DNA of 60,000 nucleotides, taken from positions 328,400 to 388,399 of the forward strand of contig JBBHKE010000927.1 in assembly GCA_037447655.1 (NCBI GenBank). The letters run 5' to 3'. Below are positions 12,543 to 24,595 of this stretch, piece by piece. Within the stretch, counting starts at the first letter, position 1; every line of letters starts with the position of its first letter. Both the position numbers and the translations under genes were made by a program. The stretch is from Zygnema cylindricum (taxonomy: Eukaryota; Streptophyta; Zygnematophyceae; Zygnematales; Zygnemataceae). Below the pieces are notes generated by a model that was not told where the DNA came from, made no database searches, and was given only the letters and a program-made list of their open reading frames with translations.

Positions 12543-14305
12543 AGTGTTGTGTATCGGTAAGGTTTTGCCGATAACCGATATGGGCCTTTTTTCGGGTACC
12601 GATAATCGATGTATTGGTACAATATATCGTTATCGGTGTTATCGCCGTTAAATAACCAATATTTATCGGTATTTATCGGCATATCGGTTATTTATCGGCG
12701 ATAACAGCGATAACGATAACTATCGGCGATATCTGTACGGGCCGTACATATAAATGTATGGCCAGTACACTCAACTGTACGTGATTTTCCCCGGACGCGC
12801 CGCGGACCCCCTTCCCCCCGATTTCGGTAAAAAATCGCGATTTTCCTTCATTAATTATAATTTAAGAGGGTTTTACTTGGGTTCCACGCTCCCATACCCT
12901 TCCTCAATGTCCTTTTGACTGTTGATTTTTAAGATAATGCAATTTCAGTTGATTTTACAAACGATATGAAATAAGGTCAAGCAAACTACATGCATAACTT
13001 GAAATTTGGACGATTATGAGCTATTATCGCAGATTCCATATACATTGATTCGGTACATGGCGGCATTTAAGACATTTTTTATATTTCTTAGTCCTATTTC
13101 TAGTCCAGTTTAGAGGCGTTAACATACAAGTCCCCAATGGCTCAATTCACCAACATACATAATGAATTAAATGTCATAATGTTAAAAATTGAATTCCCAA
13201 ATTCTCAATACTTCACATCTTGTCAAATCCAGTTTTTAAATTGTCAATGTTTTAAATTTTCCAAATCCATCATAATCAAGATCTCAAGTTTCTGCAATTC
13301 CTACCTTTTAAAATCTGAATCTACAAAAATATGCCATGTCAAAATCATCAAAATCATCAAAATCCAATTTTTAAATTATCAATATTGTAAAACTCCGAAT
13401 CCACCATATTCAAAATCTTAAATTTTTGCAATTCCTACAATCTTCCATGTCAAAATCATCAAAATCCAGTTTTTAAATTATCAATGTGTAAAATTCCGAA
13501 TCCACCATATTCAAAATCTCAAATTTATGCAATTCCTACCTTTTAAAATATGAATCTATAAAAATCTGCCATATCAAAATCATCAAAATCCAATTTTTAA
13601 ATTATCAATGTTGCAAAATTCCGAATCCACCATATTCAAATGGTTGTTTTAGCATGTTTGCATTCTTCTTTAATTTTTTTAAGTTATCTAAATTCTTTGA
13701 CATTTTGAATCTCTTCTACCTCCTCATCAAAAATATGTATCCCATCCTCCTCTCCTCCTACAATTTCTTCATAATCCATTAGAATGAATAAATTTATAAT
13801 TTTAGTTTTTTACTATTTTATAAAAAAACTATTTTTTCCTCAAATGTGTTGTTGGTTATAGTAGGTTGAAAAATATGGTGGTTGTAAATGGCGGGTCTGA
13901 CAGATGTGTTCGTCTGTACGTCTGTTTTTATATTTTTTCGAAAAATTTAGATTCTCAAATTTTACAATGTAATTTTTTTTTTCGTTTCGTTGGTATAGTT
14001 TTAGAACTATAAAGTAATATTTTAAATTTGTCTACGTTTTATGTGCTGCGTTGTCCGTAATAATTTCCAGTTAAATAGTTACGGAACAAATTTGTTTACG
14101 TGGCATGCAACGTTATATAATGTAAATAGTATAATATAGTATATAATAAGGTACTATAGAATGCGTACTATATATTTCTAAAGTTATTGCCGATATGGAA
14201 TTTGTTGGTCTCGGACCGACATATCGGGACCTCTGACCGTTCGATAACCGATAACTATCGGTATCGGTGTTATCGCGATAAGTGTTTTACCAATACACAA
14301 CAATA
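12543..14305. mobile_element. Family III element (GTGTTGTGTATCGG ends), long copy
   Basis: The left end is TAGTGTTGTGTATCGGTAA and the right end reads inverted as TATTGTTGTGTATTGGTAA. Subterminal DNA at both ends is built from ATCGGTTATCGG-type inverted repeats, so the tips can fold into long hairpins. The copy at 28264-29141 has the same ends and the same subterminal order. This copy is longer because it holds an AT-rich tandem array at 13226-13645. No transposase. I could not establish the target duplication. Confidence 0.6.
13226..13645. repeat. AT-rich degenerate tandem repeat inside family III element
   Basis: Four units, about 95-140 bp each, start near 13226, 13367, 13463 and 13586. 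They share AATCCA.TTTTTAAATT, TCAAT.TT..AAA, TCCGAATCCACC and ATTCAAAATCT.AA. Frames differ between units, so it is not coding. Confidence 0.6.
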
Positions 14306-14479
14306 GTTTTTACAGGCTCATACTTTGAACTGTAAAAAAATTTACACAAAAAAATAAAGACGAAGTCGAAAAAAAGTTTGAAACATTCGGCAGTGACGCG
14401 CACCCCGGCTGTCACGTCACAACTCATTACGCAATCTCAAAAAGACAAAAACTGAAGAAAGTCTCTAGGCCGGTGTCTG

Positions 14480-14815
14480 CAGCAAATCTTATTGGACAGA
14501 TCGTACACAAATCGTACATTCACACGGTCGAAACGCGGCTGTCGGACGAATATGTGCGAACGGGATTTTTTACGACCTAGTTTTTTTTCTTTTTTATAAC
14601 GCACATTCTCATGTATCCGCGGTTACTAAAACTAAGTACTTTTTAACTTAAAAGGTACATTTATGTACGGTCTGACACTGATCGTACACCACTATTTAAG
14701 AGACAACGTAATGAAAATAACCCTAAATAGAATAAAGAAAAAAATAGAATGAACTACACTAATGGAGAATAAAAAAATATAAAAGCGGGACGGAATTAGT
14801 ATACACAACGCTAAC
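14480..14815. mobile_element. TA-flanked MITE remnant, right half
   Basis: Matches the right half of the copies at 27449-27931 and 55089-55651: ACAAATCGTACACAAATCGT, CACACGGTCGAAACG, the GTACACCAC.ACTATTTAA motif, and GCGGGACGGAATTAG. The terminal repeat breaks off after ACGCTAACAAC where family III and hAT-I sequence begins. Confidence 0.6.
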
Positions 14816-14828
14816 AACTATTGTTGGG

Positions 14829-15631
14829 CAGAGGTCGCAAATGGTCAACCGAAACCGTGACCGACCGTTAACCGACCGCCGGCGCCGGATCCGGAACGGA
14901 TTCGGTTGCCAAATTTTGGGGGTCGGGCGGTTACGGTCGGTTGACTCACCATAGAAATAAAAAAGGTCAGTTACGGTCGGTCAAACAAAAAACCAAAAAA
15001 AAAGAAAAATTTGTACTTTTTTTTCCAACATTATTGTTCTTTGTACTTTTGGTATTGTGGAAGTACGTGGCATCATGATTAGCGTCGCAAATCTGACACG
15101 GTACTAACACTATTTATTTCGCGAATCTTACAAAAAGATAATCCAACATTCATGTACTTTGTACTCTTTGGCATCGTGGAAGTACGTGACATCATGATTA
15201 GCGTCCCAAATCTGACACGGTACTGTAGTAAGCTATTTATTTCGCAAATCAAAGGGATCGCGACGAAGCGTCGCAAATCTGACACGAGTACAATATTCAT
15301 TTCGAAAATCTTAGGGAACGCGACAAAGCGTCGCAAATCTGACACAGTAGTACACTATTCATTTCGCAAATCTTAGGGAACGCGACAAATTGTAATTATT
15401 GGCTTATTCCGTTGTGCATTGACTAATTTTGTACCTTTTCGGTTACGGGCGGGCACGGTTAGTCGCGAAAAATCAAGATTCGGTTAATTTTTTTTTTCGT
15501 AAACGACGGTCGGTTAACGGTTAACAATTTTGGAGCGTGACAAAACTCGGTCGGGCGTCGGTTACTCAGATTTTGAAAAAAAAAAAACGGTCGGTTTCGG
15601 GTATGATTTTTTTTGACTTTTGCGACCTCTG
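14829..15631. mobile_element. hAT-I MITE (CAGAGGTCGC ends), 803 bp
   Basis: Terminal repeats CAGAGGTCGCAAA and TTTGCGACCTCTG, flanked by near-identical 8-bp sequences TTGTTGGG (14821-14828) and GTGTTGGG (15632-15639). Both subterminal regions carry the motif GCGTCGCAAATCTGACAC several times at roughly 60-bp spacing. Closely related to 50287-51033 and to the ends of 51118-56959. It has no coding capacity. The short ORFs here are the repeated motif read in frame. Confidence 0.8.
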
Positions 15632-15762
15632 GTGTTGGGTATCGAGGACCTATTGCCAATATTCGATATTATCGAATTTTAGCTACCCGATAATCAATAT
15701 ATCGAGACCATGTACGGAGAAGATGAAAATATCGCGATATGAAACTACCGGATACCCAACAC
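15632..15762. mobile_element. Miniature family III element, split by hAT-I near its left tip
   Basis: The sequence from GTGTTGGGTATCGAGG to GGATACCCAACAC forms inverted ends about 130 bp apart, with ATCGA/TCGAT palindromes inside. The hAT-I element at 14829-15631 inserted within the left GTGTTGGG terminus, leaving TTGTTGGG at 14821-14828 on its far side. Confidence 0.55.
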
Positions 15763-16285
15763 TACACCGTGAATCGCTATTAGCGTAATGAAATAGATAG
15801 CGTAATGAAACAATTAGCGTTATTTACGCTAATTGGGAATGTCATTTTTTTTTTAAATAATTTTTATTCTAATTTTTCGTATACTCTAATTTGTAAACTG
15901 CTTTGTAAAAATTTTCGGTGCAGAATATATCCACACTAAAACATGTGAATGTACGAAATTGTTCAAATCGTACGCCGTCGCGCTTTTTTGACATCCGCGA
16001 ATGCCGTAAAATATTTACGCAATTACATGTTAGCGCGACTACTTGACAGCGTGAATATCTTTTCTGTACTTTTCTACTTGAAAAATTACAAAAATGTACG
16101 TCTCTGACAGACCATACACCACACTATTTACGTTGGAACTATATTAGAGTCATGAATCCTATTTTATGGAGCACCTCAAATAACGTGTAGGAACATTTAG
16201 AATGTCTAATTCTATTTGAGAATTTGCCCAAAAAAACAGGGTACCTCAATTAGCGACCAACACGCTAATAGCGATTCACGGTGTA
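15763..16285. mobile_element. TA-flanked MITE, CACCGTGAATCG variant
   Basis: Starts TACACCGTGAATCGCTATTA and ends TAATAGCGATTCACGGTGTA, with exact inverted ends about 0.5 kb apart. The interior repeats TTAGCG and the CACACTATTTA motif and is noncoding. A second terminus of the CACCGCC type, AACGATTGGCGGTGTA, abuts it at 16286-16305 and may belong to an interrupted older copy. Confidence 0.75.
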
Positions 16286-16305
16286 CCAATAACGATTGGC
16301 GGTGT

Positions 16306-17077
16306 ACAGTACGGGCCTACGACACTTAGGGGACTACAGTACAGTACAGTACGCCTGTTTTACATCCTTGTGTACGTATAATACGACGATTCATACGGAA
16401 CTTCAATTTTATGGCGTCACTACATCATTTGTCGTCATCTTTTGTTCTGGCAGGGACTATGGATACATCAGATCCCACCAGATATAGTTCTTTCCCTTCA
16501 AAATTCGCTTAGATTGGCTGAAAAATGCTCCACAGGTACAGAGGTACTGTACCTCCGCTTCCCATATGCTGCCAATTGTTTCCCGCAAGCTTCCATCCGG
16601 TCCTAGGCCGGCGTCCCGTCTGACAACAACGTGCGGGTCCTCGGAAAAGCAGCCGAATCCCGAAATTTATACGCCTGTACTGTCTTTTTGTGTGGATTCT
16701 GTACCTCCCAAATCTCCGGTTACATTTCTTAACGACTGAACAACTGGCATAATTATTCTCGACCAACATAGCTGGCCGTACGACGCCACAATCGAGCCCT
16801 TCCTATTCGTCCGTACTCCGACTAGCTGGTCACCGCACGTCTACAGTACAGTCCCCCGAAACGACAATATCTCGTGGCCTTTTTCGTGCGAAAAGCTCAC
16901 TGCCAGATAGTCTCTCCGGCGCAGCTTCTGTCGTCTTGCGCCCTCTCAGCAAATCCTGGTCCTCGCCGACCCTCCGCATCCTTCGCCATAAAGCGCCTCA
17001 ACGAGCTTTCCATTTCCCGCAGCTTTCCAATTTTCGTCTTCGCAGTACTGGCGGCCGAAGCTCCGAGGAGTTAAGCC
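16306..17077. other. Intergenic region upstream of the zinc-ribbon ORF
   Basis: GC content rises through this stretch toward the ORF. I see no transposon ends and no second gene. It presumably contains the promoter, but there is no clear TATA box. Confidence 0.4.
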
Positions 17078-18019
17078 ATGGCGCACACCGAAACTTCGCC
17101 CGGATCTTCCCCGCAAGTCGCCGGGTTTTGCTCGAACTGCGGCAAAGAGCGAGTTCCGAAGCAGAGCTGCTGCTCGCGCTGTCGGAAAGAATTCCGCTAC
17201 GTGGCGGAAGTCAACGCTTATCCTTTCATGCTCTCTCTCCGCCGCCACCTGGCAAAAGCGCTGAGTCCCTCTCCCTCGGGCGTCGTCTCTTTGAACGAAC
17301 ACAACGTTCCGCTTGAAGTATTCGACGCGCTTTTCTCAAAGTTCGGTCGCGAATCTCAACCGACGCGGTCGTCGCATCAATTGTACCGAACCGCGTCGGA
17401 CGCGCATTCGAAAAAGACAAAACAAGACGAAGATTCCGCTTCGACCTCGACCTCTCAAACCGTGACGCGTGTCATTTGGCGCAAATCCGAACTCGATTCC
17501 CTTTGCAAATTTCAATCCGTCGAACCGCGCCGCGGATTTGGCGCGTCCGTACTTTTCCCCGAAGCCGTCGGATGCGCCGCCGTGATTCCTCCCATGCGCG
17601 TGACACATGTCCGCAATTCCGCGGGAATCCAAACCCTAACTTGCAGTTTCAGTTACGCGTTTTTAAATTCCGCCGCCAAAATTTTCCAGCCGCCCGGCCA
17701 CTGTTTGGATATTTCAATATGGGGAGCCGCGGAGATGGTGACGGACCCGCAGGGATACATAATAGATACTATTTCGTCGTATCCGTCGGAGTTAAGGGCG
17801 GGAGGAGTGAGTGTGCCGGAGCAGGTTTTGCAGTCGGCCATGGCGATAAGGAATTCCCGCCATAAAGTTGTGGACGCGAAACAAGAACAGGAATGGAAAT
17901 CTGCTTTGGAAAATTGGGCAGCAAAAGCGAAAAAGTCGGGATGGGAGGCGCAGGGGGAGTATAATAAAGTCGGTTTCGGAGTTCCCCAGGGGAATGCTCA
18001 AGTCATTACAACATTGTAG
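17078..18019 (+). CDS. Uncharacterised 313-aa protein with N-terminal zinc-ribbon-like motif
   Basis: A single uninterrupted frame, by far the longest in the window, with no sign of introns. It starts at an ATG in the context AGCCATGGCG. Residues 18-35 hold FCSNCGKE..CCSRC, two CxxC pairs (C18/C21 and C32/C35) ten residues apart, which suggests a small zinc ribbon. Residues about 110-130 are a Ser/Thr/Lys-rich linker. The middle (about 150-235) looks globular, with GCAAVIPPMRVTHVRN and FSYAFLNSAAKIFQPPG. The C-terminus is Lys/Gln-rich and may be helical. Local GC content is clearly above the flanks. I do not recognise the family. It could be a lineage-specific gene or a domesticated element. 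That it is coding rests on length and composition only. Confidence 0.6.
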   Translation: MAHTETSPGSSPQVAGFCSNCGKERVPKQSCCSRCRKEFRYVAEVNAYPFMLSLRRHLAKALSPSPSGVVSLNEHNVPLEVFDALFSKFGRESQPTRSSHQLYRTASDAHSKKTKQDEDSASTSTSQTVTRVIWRKSELDSLCKFQSVEPRRGFGASVLFPEAVGCAAVIPPMRVTHVRNSAGIQTLTCSFSYAFLNSAAKIFQPPGHCLDISIWGAAEMVTDPQGYIIDTISSYPSELRAGGVSVPEQVLQSAMAIRNSRHKVVDAKQEQEWKSALENWAAKAKKSGWEAQGEYNKVGFGVPQGNAQVITTL

Positions 18020-18360
18020 TTTTATTTCTGTGCATATTTATTTAGAGCCAGGGAGGGGAATCTCTCAGCAAACTTTTTTTTCAGCGAAGGAACTTGTGCA
18101 AAAGCAAAAGTAGGCGAATTAAAAAGCGCAGTACAGTGTAACGCGTGGAAAGTATGAAGAGAGAAGCCCTTGATTGGCACCTCGTATCGAGGTATGTTTA
18201 GTAGAGTGCAGAATGTTGCATGGTTGACAGGGAAATGATGAGAGTGCCTGTGGCATCGACGGCTGACGATATGGAGACTGGAACTTGGCGACAGATGGAG
18301 GAAGCTTAAATGTTGGTGAGTTTCTCATCCACATTGAATGTTGGAATTGGAATAACGGGC
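18020..18360. other. 3' flank of the zinc-ribbon ORF
   Basis: Includes the probable 3' UTR. No canonical AATAAA is obvious. No gene is recognisable before the minisatellite begins. Confidence 0.35.
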
Positions 18361-18947
18361 ATGGGACATTGGACATTGTCGGACATTAGGCATTAGCCAT
18401 TGGACATTGGACATTGTTGGACATTAGGCATTAGCCATTGGACATTAGAAATTGCTGGACATTAGACATTAGCCGTTAGACATTGGACATTGCTAGACAT
18501 TAAGCATTAGCCATTAGACATTGGACATTGTTGGACATTAGGCATTAGCCATTGGACATTGGACATTGTTGGACATTAGCCATTAGCCATTGGATATTGG
18601 ACATTGTTGGACATTAGGCATCAGACATTGTTGGACATTAGGCATTAGCCATTGGACATTGTTGGGCATTAGGCATTAACCATTGGACATTAGACATTGT
18701 TGGCCATTAGGCATTAGCCATTGAACATTGTTGGACATTAGGCCCATTAGACATTAGAGATTGTTGGACATTAAGCATTAGCCATTGGACATTGGACATC
18801 AGAAATTGGACCCTAGACATTGGACATTGGACATTATCGGACATTATTAGACATTAGACAATTTTGTTGGACATTGGACATTATTGGGCATTGGACATTG
18901 GATGTTGGAGATTGGAGATTGGACATTAAGGGACATTGAGGTCTTAT
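18361..18947. repeat. Degenerate GGACATT heptamer minisatellite
   Basis: About 590 bp built from GGACATT and its derivatives GGCATTA, GCCATTG and GACATTA. They are arranged as a higher-order unit near 45 bp: GGACATTGTT, GGACATTA, GGCATTA, GCCATT, GGACATT. Units have drifted and indels break any frame. Confidence 0.85.
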
Positions 18948-20754
18948 ATGTCCTTGACATGGCACTAATTATCCCATCAATTTGGACACTTTTTATCTTG
19001 AATAAGTATTGTGACCATTACTAAATATCGTGTCATTCTATCATCTTTGTTTTGCAGGATCTGCTTTCATTCCTCCTTCAAACTCAAAAAAACATCGCCA
19101 ACACTAAATTAGTTTGCTCTCGTCATCATTCTTTCGCCCACAATTTTTTTATTTTTTTTTTCAAACTTCTTGGTAGATGTAGGCAAAAGTGTCACTGTCC
19201 ATAGGAACATTTCCTTTCACCCTTTAGGCCCCCCTATTGTTTTTAGCACATTAAAAATGTAAAATTTTCAAAAGTTAGTTTAGTATTTTTTGAAGGACCA
19301 AATTTTGTTACACATCCCTTATTTCGTTTTTCAGAGCTTTTCAAACGATGTTTGACCTAAAATTAGGAAAACATGTATTTTTTTAATAAAATTATGCGCC
19401 ATTGGATTATTCTTGAGTTTATACTCTTTTATCTCTGATAAACACCCAATCTTCGTGAATATTTTTTTCAATGTTTCTCGAGCAATTCTTTCTGTTTTTG
19501 TTTGCTTCTGTAAGTTTTTTGTCCACTCCCATCGTCAAGTTTCGAATCACCTTAGGTTCTTTTGCATTGTTTTTTTCTCCCTTAATCAATTTTATTCTCC
19601 TTTTTTATCAGATGATGAAAAAAAAAAGATTTCCAAGGTGTCTGTTAAACCAGGCATAAAACATATTTTGCCCAATTACATTGATTGTTGAAGCGAGAGC
19701 ATAATATATTATTGTTTTTCCTAGTCCACCACCTTTAGGTAGGTCTTTTGTGTTGTGGTAACTTACAAGCATAAGCATTTTTGATTTTTTTCAGCGGTTG
19801 TGGGATACCCTAATTTTGAAAACTATCCTCGTCAAAAATCTATCCGGAGAACACTATTGCTGGTTTACCCTTGAATTGTAAAAGATAACCTAACAACAAC
19901 AAACAAACTATAGACTCTCCTCGCGTTATCGTGGCTCGGGAGTGGATACATTTGATTCCTTTGATTGGTTACTCTCTCCAGTATTTTTTACCATTGCAAG
20001 GCTTCGCCTTCTTATCCTCTTGGTCCTGCCCGAGACGGCAGCTATCCTACTATTGGACACAATAACAACAAAATAAAAAACGAAAAAACACCTTCGGTAC
20101 AAAATTTTCACCAGAGTTCAAAAAAATTACAAGGTGCAGGAAAATCCCTCTTTTTCTTCCGAATTTAGGAAAATCCGAAATACCAGCTTTCTTCCGAATT
20201 TTGTCGGAATTTTATTAGGAATTCCTGCGCTGTACGGAAATGAAAATTAACGGACCGTCAGTAACGGCAGATTCACTTCCACTGACCTGTCCTTTTTTTC
20301 CATACCTGTCCTTTTCCCTGTTCTTGTCTTTTCTTCTCCTGTCTTTTTGCCTTTCTTTTTTCTACTCTGTCTTGTCCTATTTGCGCCCAGCCACCGCCTC
20401 TTTTAGTGTGTACTGCCAGTTCTGCCGTACGTGACAGTGCGTCACGGCTCGGACAAACCAGGTTTTTTGCTTAACAGGGTATTTAAGCGAGCGAGAATTA
20501 CTGGAGTAAATGCCCGTAACTCCCGTATGCCGTCAACCGTTATTCGCGGATTACTTTAATGTGAAAATTAGAATATGCTATAATAATTTATTACAGGGAG
20601 ACGTGGCAAAGCTTAGTACACGTCTGTAAATAGTGTTGCTCAAACTATTTCTATTGCGTGGTTCACACTTGAAAAAGGGGAAAACGGTATGGTATGAAAA
20701 CGGTACTTTTTTTTGTCCGCGGTGAACTGGCACGTGACGCTAGCCTACGTCAAC
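18948..20754. other. Intergenic DNA, no gene recognised
   Basis: T-rich sequence with only short frames lacking known motifs. A pyrimidine-rich block lies at 20280-20350. No terminal repeats found before the nested elements begin at 20755. Confidence 0.4.
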
Positions 20755-21817
20755 TACACCGCCAATCGCTATTAGCGTAGAAGTTTCTTTAGCGTATATG
20801 AATAACTACACCGCGAGTCGTTATTAGTGTCAAAGTTTAAATAGTGTTGAATAAAATTTACCGTACTTAATGCTAATTAAGAATTTGATTTTTTTCGAAA
20901 AAAAGGTGCATTCTAATTTCGGCGTTAATGCTAATTTGGGAACAGCAAAAATGGAATGTTCGCCGTACGATTATATACATTAATATATGAATCCGTACAG
21001 AATATAAGATATCGTACGCCGTCGCAAATTGAAAAAATCCGTACATGACATACAAATTTACGTGTCAGACAAATCCCGTTTTTTTGAGCGCACGTTCCTA
21101 TGCGTGCGCGTCTGATTTAATTCATTTTTTGTAAGTTTTCACTTTAATTCATTTTTTGTAAGTTTTCACTTGAAAAGGTACATTTATGTACGGTATGACA
21201 TCGACCGTACACCACCCTATTAATATTTTATTGTACTATCGGGCTTTACGCTATTTTGTACGGTACCTTAATTAACGTCAAGGAAAAACTAAAATCATGT
21301 ATCCTATTTGAAAAAATACTAGTAAATCAATGCCCGTTACACGGGCAAAGTTCGTGTTGTGTGTATTTAAGGTTGTATATAGTTTTTGTACTCTATATGT
21401 TTGGGAACAACTTCAGGCGGGTTTTTTTATGAACTATACAAATGTAAATCATATGTGGGAATAACAACCATAGGGTGTTTTGATATACAACACAAATATA
21501 GACAATTTTAAACCGAGAGAATGTCTCATGTAAGATGTCATTCTGTGTAAACAAACATGTTTTGAAGTTCATAATCATATTTAGTCTACTTCACAACAGG
21601 AATATTGTAGTTGAGATTAAATGGGTTTATTGATGACTGAGTGTCACCTTTGTAATAACGTTCAATGGTGTGTGGCTCTAGCAATTTCAACTAACTAACT
21701 ATACTTAACTAACCATTCTCCGTCTATATCCATGTGTAACTGTCAAAAATCATATGTTTATTTTTAGCTACATATCTCATGTTGGTGTGTTTTGTTACAC
21801 ATTATGTTTTTGTTCAC

Positions 21818-21860
21818 ATAAGTCAATCAATGCCCGTTACACAGACATGATTCGTGTCGT
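21818..21860 (-). repeat. Second, decayed Helitron 3'-end-like sequence
   Basis: AATCAATGCCCGTTACACAG here copies the true 3' end at 21319-21346, but one hairpin arm is mutated (ACGGGC became ACAGAC) and CTAG is lost. It may mark an older 3' terminus. Confidence 0.5.
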
Positions 21861-23580
21861 GTTTTGTTATGCTTGTTACATGCGCATGTGTTGTTTGTTG
21901 TTTTATCACGCTTTGTTGAGCCTTACCAAAGTACTATACAAATATACATTTATGTGTTCAATAAACAATTGTACGACATGCATTATATGTAAAGAGTCTC
22001 TCTGCAACTTTTATTGGAACAACAACCATGGAGTGATGGTATAAGCATAGAAAACATACACACTTCGAAACAGCAAGAATATTCCATTGAAGAAATAGTA
22101 GTGTAAGACAATAAGTGTGTCGAAGTATGTATACCTATGCAGTTTACTTTAAAACGTTAACAACCCAATTAGGATTCAACATAGTTTTTGATATTAACTT
22201 TTTATAGCTCTAACAATGTTAACGGATAAGATTCTTTCAAAACTTCTTTATTTCACTATTGTAAAAGAAATGTCAACTTTCACATTGTATTACCTTCTTT
22301 TGTTTATGGAAACATCTAAATACACCATGGATTGCTATTAGTATTAGACACACTGATTCAACGGCCGTTTCTTTTTCCTATCTCGCTTGTTTTTTCTCCC
22401 CCGTCCCTCTCTCTTGTTGTCTCTCCCCTCTCCCTCTCTCTCCCTGTTCGTCTTCTATCTCTCCTCTCTCCCTCTTTCTTGTTGCCGGTTTATACATTGT
22501 CTCTTCATACATTTTCGGTTCGTACATTTGCAATTCATATCTTGTAGGTTCATATACTGTAAGTTCACATCTTGTCGGTTCGTACATTGTCGGATCACAT
22601 ATTGTGAGTTCTTGTTCAGCTCAAAAATGCGTACTCACGTTTACACACTTTGCAACAACAACCATAGGATGTTTGCGTTACGGCCACATACGCATCATAA
22701 ACCCTTTCAAACTGCAATAGTGAAGTAATGTACGCTACTGACATCTACATATTTTGTGCCTCTTTCATAAATCAACCCCAATTTAGAACAGAACAAATGC
22801 AATTATATATTATTACTGCTTGTATATTTCACGACTTAGCAACGTACTTGCATGTAATGTGAATTGTAAATCAACAACAATAAAATATATCCCTCTATTA
22901 ATAACCGTTTCTTACGATTCTAATATTTCGTAATCTTTCATTTGATATGTATTTTTAGGCATCAATTGAGTCGAGATGGCACACGCGTACCTTTTCCTTT
23001 TTTGCTCTTGCGATATATGTTGAGGCATAAATTTTGCACCGACGGCACATGGGAACATGGGTCGTGGTCGTAAAGGACATCTCGTTTTGGGTCGCGCGGA
23101 CGAACATAAACCGCCGCGCGCGCACACAGATATCGCCTATTTAAGGTTTTCAACACGTCAACCAAAGGTCTATAATTTTTAATCGAAAAAACCAATTTTT
23201 AATTTTGTATTTTTTCTCTTGACAGTAGTAATACACTCTTCATGGGAACAAAACCATAGGTTGATATGATCAGCTTAAAGTATTTTTTTTTACGATACTG
23301 CCGGTGGTCGTTCGTAGATACTGGCGGGCGGCAGCGTTGCATTACGCCATCGGTACGGCGGACCGTATTGCGGAAGGTCGCACGACAACGTTACATTGTG
23401 CCATGTACGTACTGCTGACGGGCGGCGACATAGAATCATAGATGTCCCGTGCGCATATTACGCACGGTATAAACTAACGAATACTACGTACGGTACGCAT
23501 CAAACTTATGTTGAAAAGTCAATTAAATGCGTACCTTACTTTGTACCCGTACATTTCTGGTACACCTATTTATATTACCC
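21860..23580. other. Helitron interior, unassigned
   Basis: AT-rich, no gene. It includes a CT-rich block (22370-22480), a lone TA-element terminus (TACACCATGGATTGCTATTA near 22321), and at about 23090-23150 a GC-rich tract with CGCCTATTTAAGG that resembles the Helitron 5'-end module. The tract at 23283-23450 is similar to 26705-26930. Confidence 0.45.
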
Positions 23581-23587
23581 GTACATG

Positions 23588-24065
23588 TCCGTACTTTTGA
23601 AGGTTATTTAAGGGGATTCTTAGATTTTTGGGGTACATTTTTCTACATCCGTATGTTTCTGCATAACTACCCTCACACTTTTCAAAAATGTACGTACGTT
23701 GTCAATATTTTTCGTACTTTTACGGTTAATTATTTTAGGGTTTGTAGGTCATTCCCGTACATTCCCGTTTAATGTTGTACATCTAAGTCACATTTTTCGT
23801 ACATTTTTGTACAGTGTCCGTAATTTGCGTACGTTTTAGGGTTATTTCTTTTAGGGTGTGTAGGGTACGTGATCGTACATTCTCGTGTATATCCCTACAT
23901 CTGCGTTACACTTTTCGTACATTCTGGTACAATGTTTGTACATTACCGTACTTTTTCGGGTTATTTAAGTGGGGATTTTCCTACTTTAGGATTTTTAGGC
24001 TACATTGCCGTGCGCTCTTTTATGTTTTAGTACAGCTGCCTTAGATTTGCCGTTATATTAGGTTT
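23588..24065. repeat. Degenerate tandem repeat of about 115-125 bp, GTAC-rich
   Basis: Units start near 23588, 23713, 23828 and 23948. Each has CGTACTTTT..GGGTTATTT, a GG.TTTTAGG block, then GTACATT and CCGTACA motifs. No frame is conserved. An inverted relative lies outside the Helitron at 31150-31650. Confidence 0.6.
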
Positions 24066-24268
24066 TTTAGGGTAGACTTTCCGTACATTTTTGTTAAGTT
24101 TTCGTACATATTTAGATATTTTTAAAATTTTGTAGGATTACGGTTCCGTACGCTTTCGCAGATGCCCGTACAGAAAAATCTACACGAATTTTACGAAAAA
24201 TACGAAATCGACGAATACTACGTTATTTTTCGTAAGAATATTGAAATCCGTACGAATTGGACATCAAC

Positions 24269-24595
24269 GCGTAGAATTACGCCAGCGGGGGGCAGCGTAG
24301 AATAACGCCAGCTGGCGGCAGCGTAGAATTACGTCACCGAGCGGCAGCGTAGAATCACGCCACCGAGCGGCAGCGTAAAATTAAGCCACCGAGCGGCAGC
24401 GTAGAATCACGCCACCTAGCGGCAGCGTAAAATTAAGCCACCGAGCGGCAGCGTAGAATCACGCCACCGAGCGGCAGCGTAAAATTAAGCCACCGAGCGG
24501 CAGCGTAGAATCACGCCACCTAGCGGCAGCGTAGAATCACGCCACCGAGCGGCAGCGTAGAATTACGCCAGCGGAAGAAGCGCAAAATTATGCCA
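24269..24595. repeat. 26-bp tandem array (GGCAGCGTAGAAT unit)
   Basis: About twelve copies of a 26-bp unit of the form CCACCGAGCGGCAGCGTAGA plus ATCACG. Variants have GTAAAATTAA in place of GTAGAATCAC, and these alternate through the array. Related shorter arrays lie at 26003-26105 and 26897-27240 in the same Helitron. Confidence 0.85.

Noticed and set aside
15079-15345. 88-aa minus-strand frame with repeated VSDLRRFVA
   Set aside because: It is the GCGTCGCAAATCTGACAC subterminal motif of hAT-I translated repeatedly; the same occurs at 50425-50625 and 56565-56789.
16936-17865. Overlapping frames on both strands across the zinc-ribbon ORF
   Set aside because: They are shorter shadows of the 313-aa frame in GC-rich sequence where stops are rare.
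23283-23420. Additional Helitron 5' end near 23150
   Set aside because: The CGCCTATTTAAGG module and upstream GC-rich tract are present, but no TC terminus preceded by A with the TATATAAATAAGG sequence follows, so I did not call a third end.
24269-24595. CRISPR-like array of short repeats
   Set aside because: Repeats are contiguous 26-bp units without unique spacers, in a plant Helitron. This is a minisatellite.
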